A stretch of DNA of 64,000 nt. It comes from Sphingobium arseniciresistens (GTDB taxonomy: Bacteria > Pseudomonadota > Alphaproteobacteria > Sphingomonadales > Sphingomonadaceae). Below, piece after piece: positions 55,301 to 62,191 of this stretch (the stretch's first letter is position 1; every line of letters begins with the position of its first letter). Made by a program: the position numbers and the translations under genes. Location of the stretch: NCBI GenBank assembly GCA_029167225.1, contig JARFNK010000025.1, forward strand, positions 18,720-82,719, written 5' to 3'. Under the pieces are notes generated by a model. The model was given only the letters and a program-made list of their open reading frames with translations, made no database searches and was not told where the DNA came from.

Positions 55301-56537
55301 GAACAAGCCCGAGGGTTCCAGCATTTACGTCCTCTACGATCCCTGCACTGTTGAATGCCGTTGTTTGTGCCGGATCGAATTTCAGGCCATATCCGTTGCC
55401 GAATATACTTTGCTGGAGGGGATTAATGTTTTCGTTTTCGAACCCAAGCACTGTCACGCTGATTGTGGAGCCTGGGTTTCGGATGATATTGTAGGCTTGG
55501 TTGAGGAACTGTGTCGCCGCGTTGATATTCGCTGCAGTGCCGTTGAGGCTGCCGAAATTCTGGCCGTAGGGGCTTGAGACATTGACAAGCTGCCGCGTTC
55601 CATCGACGTCCTGATGATACTCGCGTTCGATGATCTGGCCCGTGTTGGTCCGAGTCTGGATGCCGATATTGCCGTTGGAGTGTGCCTGAACCCCTGCCAG
55701 CGTGGTCGAGGCGGTGCCGACCTCGGTCGCATACCAAGGCGAGGTTGCCGGTGTCCAACGACCCTCGCGGGCAAGGGGATTGATCGGCGCCCACTGGGGC
55801 GCAACCCGCTCCATGATCTCGCCGGCCCAGGTGGTGAACAGTTCGCGAAAGATCGTGACGTCATCCTTTAGATCTTGCACCGTCGCGTATTTAACGGGAT
55901 TGAGGACCTCATCATTGAGTAGGTCGAAAACGTTGGAGAACATCACGTCTTCAGCCAGATAGGCAAAAGTTGCCGTGAGCGAGACGACGGCCTTCAACTT
56001 ATCCTTCGCCGACATATCGAGGAATCGCGGGCCAAACCGTTCCAGTTCGTCCAAGCCCATGAGCGGAAACAGGACGTCGCCAGACCATTGGGCATCATTA
56101 GGGTCAAGATTGAGGACTTGCGCAATCGCATGCGCATCGTGATCAGCAATCGGGTCGAGTTCCGTATAGAACTGATTGCGATCGAGGATGCTTGAGATCA
56201 CTGCCGCGCCGACGCTGTCGGAGGCGAGGTCCATCTCCTGCTGCGTGATCCAATTCCCCTGCAGAGTGGGATCGAGATAGTTCAGAAGCCCCTGAACGCG
56301 CGTGTAGGTCCGGATGATGGCAGAGGTGATGCCATTACCCTCATTGGCCTGTTCGGCGCCGAGGAACCATAGGCGCACCGACGGATCGACCGAGCCTTCG
56401 GTAACACGCGATTCCAGCATCGCCGCAATTGCCTCATAGGCACCGGCATAGTCATTTGCCGGATGGGTCGGGTCATTATAATTTGGAACATAGCTTAGAA
56501 TTGTTGCGCGTTCCGCGGGTGTCAAAGTGATGCTCAT
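49389..56537 (-). CDS. Giant RTX protein with subtilisin-like and P domains
   Basis: A 2382-residue protein without signal peptide, the expected substrate of the type I exporter encoded upstream. Order: a unique N-terminal part (1-590); an EF-hand-like zone at about 600-720 (VVDLDGDGVEL, RDINGNGRIDS, DSNADGKF, DANENGETDAGEL); RTX GGxGxD nonapeptide repeats at about 820-1005; a cadherin/Big-like region to about 1165; an S8 peptidase-like domain at about 1185-1480; a proprotein-convertase P domain at about 1510-1640; a second RTX array at about 1700-2085; and a polar 250-residue tail. In the S8 domain His1232 (STHATLVAG), the oxyanion Asn of FAAGN and Ser1411 (GTSFATP) are clear, but the catalytic Asp position reads Glu1199 (AVSEPG). 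It overlaps the upstream lipoprotein gene (ATGA). Confidence 0.9.
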   Translation of the reverse strand: MSITLTPAERATILSYVPNYNDPTHPANDYAGAYEAIAAMLESRVTEGSVDPSVRLWFLGAEQANEGNGITSAIIRTYTRVQGLLNYLDPTLQGNWITQQEMDLASDSVGAAVISSILDRNQFYTELDPIADHDAHAIAQVLNLDPNDAQWSGDVLFPLMGLDELERFGPRFLDMSAKDKLKAVVSLTATFAYLAEDVMFSNVFDLLNDEVLNPVKYATVQDLKDDVTIFRELFTTWAGEIMERVAPQWAPINPLAREGRWTPATSPWYATEVGTASTTLAGVQAHSNGNIGIQTRTNTGQIIEREYHQDVDGTRQLVNVSSPYGQNFGSLNGTAANINAATQFLNQAYNIIRNPGSTISVTVLGFENENINPLQQSIFGNGYGLKFDPAQTTAFNSAGIVEDVNAGTLGLVRVEKGPTSPADLAAGRVRIMVYSQATNELISNTVEPIAPAQVPLGQGGLFLDSAYTTATSTIPNPLGAATGSVVDDRINIINTPQSGAPGSEPIVNEGATPWLNGLLYGSGTYRVTMNPGVLNGDGLVNVGPSLIAGDAWRPGGQQLAPDTNLYIGNENILTRGLLPSSTNSAVNLLSGFNHNYLNIDPFVVDLDGDGVELRPFDAINVLFNVDSDAYKERTGWLKGDDGFLVRDINGNGRIDSITEIMSDYYNGRTPNGAAAVDVLRTLDSNADGKFTSADTQFASFRIWQDANENGETDAGELKTFASLGISGFDLTKTSTIGLIQGGADVLARHDVILSNGTRREALSVEFVTDPFGTIIEALGSDFKASFQSFEGSADVKALIAGSSALNVSLLASNPEGFRHVYGGDGADTITGDANDNWIIGGKGADRLRGAGGNDFLLFDADDLVVFGGPGFDIAQAVGTNGVVLNLTQSAIETAIGSSASDILIGGGNSNVFIAGGKGADFIYGGGADDVLSGEDGDDLIEGMAGDDLIRGHRGQDLLRGGQGDDMIYGGDDQDVLIGSDGNDLLSGGAGDDALSGGDGIDTADFSGDMQDYSFVKSGTEWIITDRRVGSPDGTDRLDSIERLNFRNLKDVDLAMPNPLPANDLINVAAAGPYTIAASALLANDVDLQGGVLSITSVLNPVGGTVALSGTNIIFTPTAGSGIMSFQYKIKDAQNNAGALIGVIGNPGAGTAEAKGTVFLRTPTMPLDPLLRDQWYVSEIDLLKVWKEYSGTGIDIAVSEPGNFDVAHIDLDGNFGAAWREDGSGGAREASTHATLVAGVIGAEKNGVGGVGVAHGATLHSVSLPQSGTGDFRNILLWRNYDVVNNSWGFSNRFGSNFLVDTAFGQAFRDTAALGRGGLGTVNVFAAGNSRADGGNANDGNVTNSRYSIAVGAINHQGDLGALVIGSAPFSSPGAAILVSAPGSNISSTGRLVENPNGSAFGSDFETAQGTSFATPIVSGVVALMLEANPTLGYRDVQDILALSAKRVDVANTGWAYNGAKNWNGGAMHISHDYGFGEVDARAAVRLAESWATTHVVTDSNPSTFDLQTRTASSGTLNAALVDNGVLTRTLTIPASGTFAVEHAEVRLTLDHQQIGDLVVTLISPTGTRSVLIDRPGKTPGSTDAADRGDGATNLDYTLMTTLSRGEAAAGNWTLEVRDAVTGQTGTLKSWTVTLTGKANEADEVFVYTDEFATLGTGTRATLTASGGYDAINASAVSTNSVINLNPGTTSTIAGKALLLAATSTSVVDAFGGDGNDTITGSAADNLIFGGRGNDILSGGNGNDILAGGAGADQLNGGAGTDTAHYYATGTAGVNVNLALATAQSGGEAQGDVLTGIENVNGTRFNDVLTGNTLANILEGFDGDDTLAGGLGADILVGDDGTDTVTYAASNASISIDLTTLVNTGGHAEGDQLYGIESIIGSAYDDNFRGTTTAMAWTGGNGSDLLVVGAGAERFDGGVDTSFGDIVDLGWSNAKVTLNLATGAASGGYAAGDTYLNIEHVFGSNYGDNLTGSSARNIFILFGGVDTVDGAGGIDAVSYEYSSAGVKASLASSVGSTGDATGDVFVNVEDLTGTLYADTLTGNSLANTIDGYEGNDIIDGGAGNDTLIGGAGNDVLTGNAGSDTIFGGTGTDTAVYLQARSMFTLTTGTDANGAYTDVFLTGSAMTDRVYQVEYLQFTDQTIAAPAGAMTMALRSATMQSEVTGTGSSSSRPSRFADLEPAAVRNRSEEASGTKPETASENSTPAIHPGQFGSAGLKNVTDVPALTEPQRPRPISTGGRMATDPIAAGQVETGADVPATEADRAAQLLADQEVETLWSDALPTLGHDGASGWWRASDHRRPGVAHAAGITIGATDEEQALDRRMEAPTIAERQRFHQAMAAFRGDAGAAPAVWRRQASEGSETNVSAPTWQARALDRHRNLAA

Positions 56538-57184
56538 TGCCTATCTCCAAAATCAGTGGTTGATGATGGACGGCGAGCATCTTCAATGATTATTCTCATG
56601 TCTCTGAGAATGTCTCGCCATCTAAATAAGTATCGTGTTGGAAAAATAAAATGAATGTCCAAACCATTTTCGAGTAACCAACCTTCACATGTCGTGCCAT
56701 CACTGTAGCTCAATCCCGTTTCCCAACATGAGAAAAGCAGATTGTCATCTGTATTGTAGGGAAGGTACATTCGAGTGCCGACAACCTTGTCGTTTCGTCT
56801 ATGTCGGGACTCGTAGCGCACGAGTCCGTTATCCAGTGGGGTAACCCTGTAATTGCCGCTCTTCAGGGACGTCGACATGAAGAGCGCGCGCCGTCCCATG
56901 CCGGTGCCTTTATCGACCACTGCCCAGACGCAATCGTCCTGTTGGTTCTTTATGCAGTCCGATGGAACGGGTTCATTTGCCCCCAGATCGAATACCACAT
57001 TGAAGGCATTATTCACGACCGGAGGATCACGGAGAAACTTGGATCGCGGCCAGAAAGTCTTATCCCCAATACGCAATTCGGCCCGTTCGTGGTTGAAGTG
57101 CTTTTGTCCTTCCCCGCAGGAGGAAAGAAGCACGAGGCTGGCTGACAGGATTGCCCAGCCGCATTTCGTGAGCCTGCTGATCAT
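56534..57184 (-). CDS. Lipoprotein, paralogue 1 of the secretion cassette
   Basis: A 216-residue lipoprotein with lipobox LLSSCG at about residue 23. The C-terminal half (LFSCWETG, CEGWLLENGLDIHFIF, FRWRDILRDMRIIIEDA) aligns by eye with that of the upstream lipoprotein (FRCWAGEIG, CQGESLNADFRLIYVF, VHWRAIVEQAHDLVE), so the two are paralogues. It is coupled by ATGA overlaps to both the upstream paralogue and the RTX gene. No known family. A role in outer-membrane export, anchoring or self-protection is suggested only by position. Confidence 0.7.
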   Translation of the reverse strand: MISRLTKCGWAILSASLVLLSSCGEGQKHFNHERAELRIGDKTFWPRSKFLRDPPVVNNAFNVVFDLGANEPVPSDCIKNQQDDCVWAVVDKGTGMGRRALFMSTSLKSGNYRVTPLDNGLVRYESRHRRNDKVVGTRMYLPYNTDDNLLFSCWETGLSYSDGTTCEGWLLENGLDIHFIFPTRYLFRWRDILRDMRIIIEDARRPSSTTDFGDRQ

Positions 57185-57819
57185 TGCTCACCTCGGCTTT
57201 GCCGACGGACCGCCACACGTGGAAGACGTTCGACGAGATCGTGAGCTTGTTCCACGATCGCGCGCCAATGCACCAATTCGTCTCGACGAAAGACATAGAT
57301 CAGCCGGAAATCGGCATTTAAGCTTTCTCCTTGGCAGCCCGCCTTGCCTTGGCCGATTTCGCCCGCCCAACATCGGAACACGGATCCGTCGACATCTGGA
57401 TGAGATTGGTAGGTTGCGACACCGTTCGTGCTTCCCAGGAACGCGAGATCGCTTGGCATCGGCGGGTCCGATCGATTGCTCGCGACCATCGCTGGACGGC
57501 CAGACTGGCGGAGTTGGTCAAACTCGCTTCGTTGTGCACGTGACACGACGCGAACCTGAATGCACTCCCAGTTAGGATCTTCGGAACATTCGGCGGGCTG
57601 CGGCTCCTTGTCCCCAAGTTTAAAGACAAGAACCAGTTCCGCAGCACTCTGGCCATCGATGGTATCGACCCACTTGCGTTCCGGACTGAATGTAAAGCCG
57701 CCAACCCGCTTCTCTAGGATGGCACCGCCGCCAGATTGGGATTGCGAGCCACATGCGGATCCAAGAGCGGCCACGAGAAGGGCGAGAAGGGCGAGAAGGG
57801 CGAGAAGGCTAGGCTTCAC
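57181..57819 (-). CDS. Lipoprotein, paralogue 2 of the secretion cassette
   Basis: A 212-residue lipoprotein. The signal peptide contains a repeated Leu-Leu-Ala run encoded by four 9-base repeats and ends in LGSACG. The GTG at 57819 is the start: GGAGGG precedes it and it overlaps the adaptor gene stop as GTGA. The mature part (FTFSPERKWVDTIDG, LVFKLGDKEPQPAEC, CWAGEIG) is paralogous to the next gene. No family recognised. Confidence 0.72.
   Translation of the reverse strand: MKPSLLALLALLALLVAALGSACGSQSQSGGGAILEKRVGGFTFSPERKWVDTIDGQSAAELVLVFKLGDKEPQPAECSEDPNWECIQVRVVSRAQRSEFDQLRQSGRPAMVASNRSDPPMPSDLAFLGSTNGVATYQSHPDVDGSVFRCWAGEIGQGKAGCQGESLNADFRLIYVFRRDELVHWRAIVEQAHDLVERLPRVAVRRQSRGEQ
57774..57809. 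repeat. 9-bp tandem repeat in lipoprotein signal sequence
   Basis: CGAGAAGGG is repeated three times exactly (57774-57800), followed by a fourth copy with one change (57801-57809). On the coding (minus) strand it encodes Leu-Leu-Ala units of the signal peptide. Because the unit is nine bases, copy-number changes would alter the hydrophobic core without shifting the frame. Confidence 0.8.
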
Positions 57820-59210
57820 CTTTCCCTCCCCGCTTCGGCCACGGCCCTTGCGACCGGCGACCAAAGGAAATCAATCACACGCCGGCGATCGGTGACGATC
57901 TCTGCTGTAGCCGCCATGCCAGGCGAGAGCGGCGCGGGTCGCCCGTCGATCTGGAGTGCGGTTCGCGCGAGCTTCACACGTGCCGGGAACACCAATCCGC
58001 GCCGCTCGTCGACGATCGCATCGGCGGAGATATTCTCCAGCTGGCCTTTGATCGTGCCGTAACGGGTGAACGGATAGGCTTCGAGCTTGACCACCACCGG
58101 ATCGCCCCGCTTGACGAATCCGGCGTCCTTGTTGAGCACCAAAGCTTCGACGATCAGTTCGTCGCCACCCGGCACGATCGTCACCAGCGGCTTGCCGGCT
58201 TCGGCGACCTCGCCAATGGTCGTCACAGAGATTTCGTTGATCACGCCTGAGACCGGCGCGACCATGCGCTGCAATGCCTGGCGCTGATCGGCCTTGCGCA
58301 CCGTTTCGGAACGGGTGGCGAACACAGATTCCGCTTCGGCCTTTTCCTTTGCTGCTTGCGCCCGGAACTCTTCGGCGGCCTGCGCCAGATCGCGGTCGAG
58401 TGCTGCGATCTGGGCACGCGCCTCGCTCTGCCGCGCAAGCTCGACCCGGTAATCGCGCCGCATGCCGATCACTTTCTCTTCGACTTCCAGTACCCTAAGT
58501 TTGGGGGCGTACCCCTTTGCTTCGAGCGTGCGCAGTGCCGTCAGCCTGCTCTCGGCGAGCGGCAGCGTCTCGTGAAGCTTGGCCGCCTGCTGCGCTGCCA
58601 TCTCGGCATTGGCAATGGCGCCGGCGCGCTTCTCGATGAGGGACGCGCGGCGCGCCTCATATTCGCGGATGCGGGCCTCGACCGCCTGGCGCTCGGCTGC
58701 TGCCGCAAGGGGATCGACACCTGATTTGGGATTGAACACTGGCGGCAAGCCGGCAGCATAGGCAAGCAGCGCGCCCGATCTCGCACGGGTAAGCGTGGCG
58801 GCGGCAAGTTCGCTGCGGGCGCTGCCCGCGTCCGCGTCGGCATAGGTCGGATCGAGATCGATTAGCAACTGTCCGGCCTTGACCCGCTGGCCTTCGCGAA
58901 CATGGATGGCGCGGATCACGCCGGATTCGGCTGCTTCGACCGATTGCAAGCGAGCGCGGGGGACGATGCGGCCTTCAGCGACCGCCACCACGTCGAGCAT
59001 CGACAGGCAAGCCCAAAGCAGCGCCAGCAAGGCGGCGGCAACGATCGTCCAAAGGATCGTTCGGCCAAACGGCGACGGCGGGGTCTCGGTCGCCTCAAGG
59101 GCAGCGGGCAAGAAGTCGGTTTCGATCGGCCGGCGGCAATGGGCTTGCCGACGCTCGGTCTCAGCCTGCCAAGCGCGCGCGATCATGCCAAGCTGTGCGG
59201 CCATCGCCAT
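57816..59210 (-). CDS. HlyD family type I secretion periplasmic adaptor
   Basis: A 464-residue membrane-fusion protein with one membrane segment at about 53-72 (TIVAAALLALLWACLSML), then VAVAEGRIVP and HVREGQRVKAGQLLIDLDPT. These form the first lipoyl half-motif. A long coiled-coil hairpin spans about 150-330, and the C-terminal beta domain includes VEALVLNKDAGFVKRGD and VKLEAYPFTRYGTI. It bridges the ABC transporter to an outer-membrane channel. The coding sequence opens GTGATG; the ATG at 59210 overlaps the ABC stop by one base. Confidence 0.9.
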   Translation of the reverse strand: MAMAAQLGMIARAWQAETERRQAHCRRPIETDFLPAALEATETPPSPFGRTILWTIVAAALLALLWACLSMLDVVAVAEGRIVPRARLQSVEAAESGVIRAIHVREGQRVKAGQLLIDLDPTYADADAGSARSELAAATLTRARSGALLAYAAGLPPVFNPKSGVDPLAAAAERQAVEARIREYEARRASLIEKRAGAIANAEMAAQQAAKLHETLPLAESRLTALRTLEAKGYAPKLRVLEVEEKVIGMRRDYRVELARQSEARAQIAALDRDLAQAAEEFRAQAAKEKAEAESVFATRSETVRKADQRQALQRMVAPVSGVINEISVTTIGEVAEAGKPLVTIVPGGDELIVEALVLNKDAGFVKRGDPVVVKLEAYPFTRYGTIKGQLENISADAIVDERRGLVFPARVKLARTALQIDGRPAPLSPGMAATAEIVTDRRRVIDFLWSPVARAVAEAGRER

Positions 59211-61357
59211 CACGCCGCTCCCTGCATCTGCGCGCGCCAGAGCGCGGCGTAGCGCCCGCCTGCGGCGATCAGGCTGTCATGTGTCCCTTGCTCGGTGACC
59301 GCGCCTGCCTCGATCGTGACAATCCGGCTCGCCATGCGGATCGCGGACAAGCGGTGTGCAATGATCATCACCGTCCGGCCCCGCGCGATTGAGCGCATAT
59401 TGTGGTGGATGATCGCCTCGCTCTCGGCGTCGAGCGCCGAGGTTGCCTCGTCGAGGATCAGGATGCGCGGATTGGTGACGAGCGCGCGAGCGATGGCGAT
59501 GCGTTGGCGCTGGCCACCCGAGAGATTGGCGCCACGCTCGTCGATCTGCGTATCATAGCCTTCGGGCAGCTCCAGGATGAACTCGTGCGCGCCCGCCAGC
59601 GTCGCCGCCGCCATCACCGCTTCCATCGGGAGGGCAGGATTGGCGAGCGCGATATTCTCGCGCACCGACCGGTTGAACAGCAGATTCTCCTGAAGCACGA
59701 CACCGATCTGCCGCCTCAACCAGGAGGGATCGACCAGCGACAGATCGACCCCATCGACGAGCACGCGTCCGCTCTCGGGCACATAGAGCCGCTGCACCAG
59801 CTTGGTCAGGGTCGACTTGCCCGAGCCGGAGGGGCCGACGATGCCGATCACCTCGCCGGGCGTGATCGAGAGGCTCACCCGGCGCAGCACCTCGCGCCCA
59901 CCAGGGCGATAGCGGAAGGTCACGTCGTCGAACGCGATTTCGCCCCTGATCTGGGGGAGTGCCGAACGGGAGGGCGAGAAGGCCGCCTCGGCGGGCGTGT
60001 TGAGGATGTCGCCCAGCCGGGCCACGCCGACGCGCGCTTCCTGGAACTGCTGCCACAGACCCGCCAGTCGAAGCACGGGCTCGGCAACACGGCCCGCGAG
60101 CATATTGAAGGCGACGAGGCTCCCGACTGTCAACTCGCCCGCAATCGCAAGACGGGCGCCTACGTAGAGGATCAGCGCCATTGACAGCTTGTTGACGAGC
60201 TGGATGGCGTGATTGCCGATGATGTTGATCCGCGCCGCCTTGAACCCGGCCCCGACATAGGCGGCAAGCAGCTTTTCCCAGCGGCTTTGCATCTGCGGTT
60301 CGACCGCCGCCGCCTTCAAGGTCTGGACGCCGGTGACGCTCTCGACCAGGAACGACTGGCTTTCCGCGCCACGCCGGAACCGCTCCTCGATCCGCTGCCG
60401 CAGCGTCGGGGTGATCGCCACGCAGACGGCGATGTAGAAAACGATCGTCACCAGCACGATCAGGAACAGCCAGGGCGAATAGAACCACATCACCGCAAGG
60501 AAAACGAAGGTAAATAGGAGATCGATGCCCAGCGTCATCGCCGACGAGGTCAGGAACTCCCGGATCGTATCCAGTTCGCGCACGCGTGCGACCGTGTCGC
60601 CAACCCGGCGCTGTTCGAAATAGGCAAGCGGCAGCCCGAGCGTATGGCGATAGAGCCGCGCGCCCAGCTCGACATCGACCCGGCTCGTCGTGTGCGTGAA
60701 CAGCCAGGCGCGCAGACCGCCAAGGAACGTCTCGAAGAGGATCAGGCCACCAAGCGCGATGCCCAGCACATCAAGCGTGGTGAGGCCCTGATGGACCAGC
60801 ACTTTGTCGATCACCACCTGGAAGATCAGCGGCGTCGCCAGCGCGAACAGTTGCAGCACGAAGGTGGCGGCGAGCACCTCGCCGAGCAGCCCGCGATAGC
60901 GCATCAGCGCCGGCACGAACCAGGACAGGTCGAACGTGCCTTCGCCGCCGGCATCGACGCGCGTGGTGATCAGCACGACCTCGCCGCTCCACAGCGGCGC
61001 AAGCTCATCTTGCGCGCAGGCGACCGGTGCCTGTCCCGGCCATTGGATCAGGAAGCGGTCGTCCCGCGTTGCGCCGATGACGGCATAGCGGCCATCGGTG
61101 GCGCGCATGATCGCAGGGAGCGGCGCATCGGCGAGCCGGGCCAACTCGATCCGGGCGATCCGCGCCTTGGCGCCGAGCTTGCGTGCGAGTCGCACGAGGT
61201 CTTGATTGTCGGCAGGGGCGCCTTTGCCTAACGCATGGTGCAGTTGCGCCGGATCCGCTGCGATCTGGTGGACGCCCAAAATGAGGGCCAGCGTCGCCAG
61301 ACCGGAATCGCCGGCAGGTTCGCTATCGCTGGACGGATCGCCTCTGGCAACTTCCAT
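59210..61357 (-). CDS. Type I secretion ABC transporter (HlyB/LapB type)
   Basis: A 715-residue fused ABC exporter. Residues 1-130 are a C39-peptidase-like domain, but the catalytic Cys position is not Cys (GDSGLATLALILG), so it is the inactive substrate-docking type found in RTX exporters. Six membrane segments follow to about 440. The ATPase domain has Walker A GPSGSGKST at about 508, signature NLSGGQRQR at about 612, Walker B ILILDEATSALD at about 630 and the switch His in IIAHRLSAI. ATG 61357 is preferred because homology starts soon after it. No TolC-like gene is in the window, so a chromosomal outer-membrane channel is presumably shared. Confidence 0.92.
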   Translation of the reverse strand: MEVARGDPSSDSEPAGDSGLATLALILGVHQIAADPAQLHHALGKGAPADNQDLVRLARKLGAKARIARIELARLADAPLPAIMRATDGRYAVIGATRDDRFLIQWPGQAPVACAQDELAPLWSGEVVLITTRVDAGGEGTFDLSWFVPALMRYRGLLGEVLAATFVLQLFALATPLIFQVVIDKVLVHQGLTTLDVLGIALGGLILFETFLGGLRAWLFTHTTSRVDVELGARLYRHTLGLPLAYFEQRRVGDTVARVRELDTIREFLTSSAMTLGIDLLFTFVFLAVMWFYSPWLFLIVLVTIVFYIAVCVAITPTLRQRIEERFRRGAESQSFLVESVTGVQTLKAAAVEPQMQSRWEKLLAAYVGAGFKAARINIIGNHAIQLVNKLSMALILYVGARLAIAGELTVGSLVAFNMLAGRVAEPVLRLAGLWQQFQEARVGVARLGDILNTPAEAAFSPSRSALPQIRGEIAFDDVTFRYRPGGREVLRRVSLSITPGEVIGIVGPSGSGKSTLTKLVQRLYVPESGRVLVDGVDLSLVDPSWLRRQIGVVLQENLLFNRSVRENIALANPALPMEAVMAAATLAGAHEFILELPEGYDTQIDERGANLSGGQRQRIAIARALVTNPRILILDEATSALDAESEAIIHHNMRSIARGRTVMIIAHRLSAIRMASRIVTIEAGAVTEQGTHDSLIAAGGRYAALWRAQMQGAA

Positions 61358-61981
61358 CACACACCCCGCTTGGACAGCACAAAGCGATCCCACGCGGAAA
61401 ACTCGCGTGAATAATCGTTGCCCAGTTTTAGATATAGAAGCAATTATCGCATCCACCTTCGGCGAAACGAATCGGATGCGCGCGATTTATTGATCTGTAG
61501 AGATTTCTATATTAACTTGATAATATCGACAACAGGATTCATTTTCACATAAACGCAATAGTATTTGATTTTAAAAATCACTTATATGACTTGTCACCAT
61601 TTTGGATATTTTAGATTAACTATTCAAGATGCGTCTTATTGTTACTTGTTTGTGACAAAAATTTACCCCGACCGAGGCAATGGTTCACCTCCTATAGAGT
61701 GGACACTTCGGCGCGCTTTTTTGGCAAGCCCATTGAAGAATATCGACACCGTCAGTGGCCCTCGATCACGCCGGATTGAAGGCGGCACGAGCGATCGCTC
61801 GGCGGATTACGAGCCGCCCTCGATAGTGCAACGCGTCAGCTTCGTGCCTCTTATGGCATCATGCCGTCCACGCCATCACGTCATTTTCGAGATATCGGCG
61901 GAGGAGGGGGCATTGCGATGCGAGCCATCCACTGCGCCGTCTTGGAGCGTTGCCCATGCGGTCTCTAATGGAGCCAGCCGC
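61358..61981. promoter_or_regulatory. AT-rich interval upstream of the secretion cassette
   Basis: About 620 bases without a supported gene. From about 61480 to 61665 the DNA is strikingly AT-rich in a GC-rich window and probably contains the promoter of the leftward secretion cassette; no single -35/-10 pair stands out. A 13-base palindromic GATTTT-A-AAAATC lies at 61567-61579. From 61670 to 61981 only non-homologous frames are open, leading into the VapC remnant. Confidence 0.5.
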
Positions 61982-62170
61982 AAACTTGCTATTGACCTTA
62001 ATCATCCAGCGTATGACTGTGCGAAACTCGCGACGGCAATGCGCCATAGATGGCAGTTCGTGACTGCTGACTCGCGCTTCCTCGACAAGGTTCGCCAATC
62101 CTCGCCTGCGGCTGCGCAATCGATTCTTTCCTTGAAGGAAGTGGCAGGCGGGAGCGGAGAACGGCATTAG
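61982..62170 (+). pseudogene. Remnant of a VapC-type PIN-domain toxin (C-terminal part)
   Basis: About 62 residues match the end of a PIN-domain ribonuclease. AIDLNHPAYDCAKLATA corresponds to the conserved NHPxYDC..LA helix, and QFVTADSRFLDKV to the TAD.RF strand carrying a metal-binding Asp. The N-terminal half with the first catalytic Asp is missing; the frame upstream reads unrelated sequence. No antitoxin is present. It is therefore a decayed toxin gene left at the border next to the recombinase. Confidence 0.65.
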
Positions 62171-62191
62171 CCGGCACAACGGAGTATCGAT

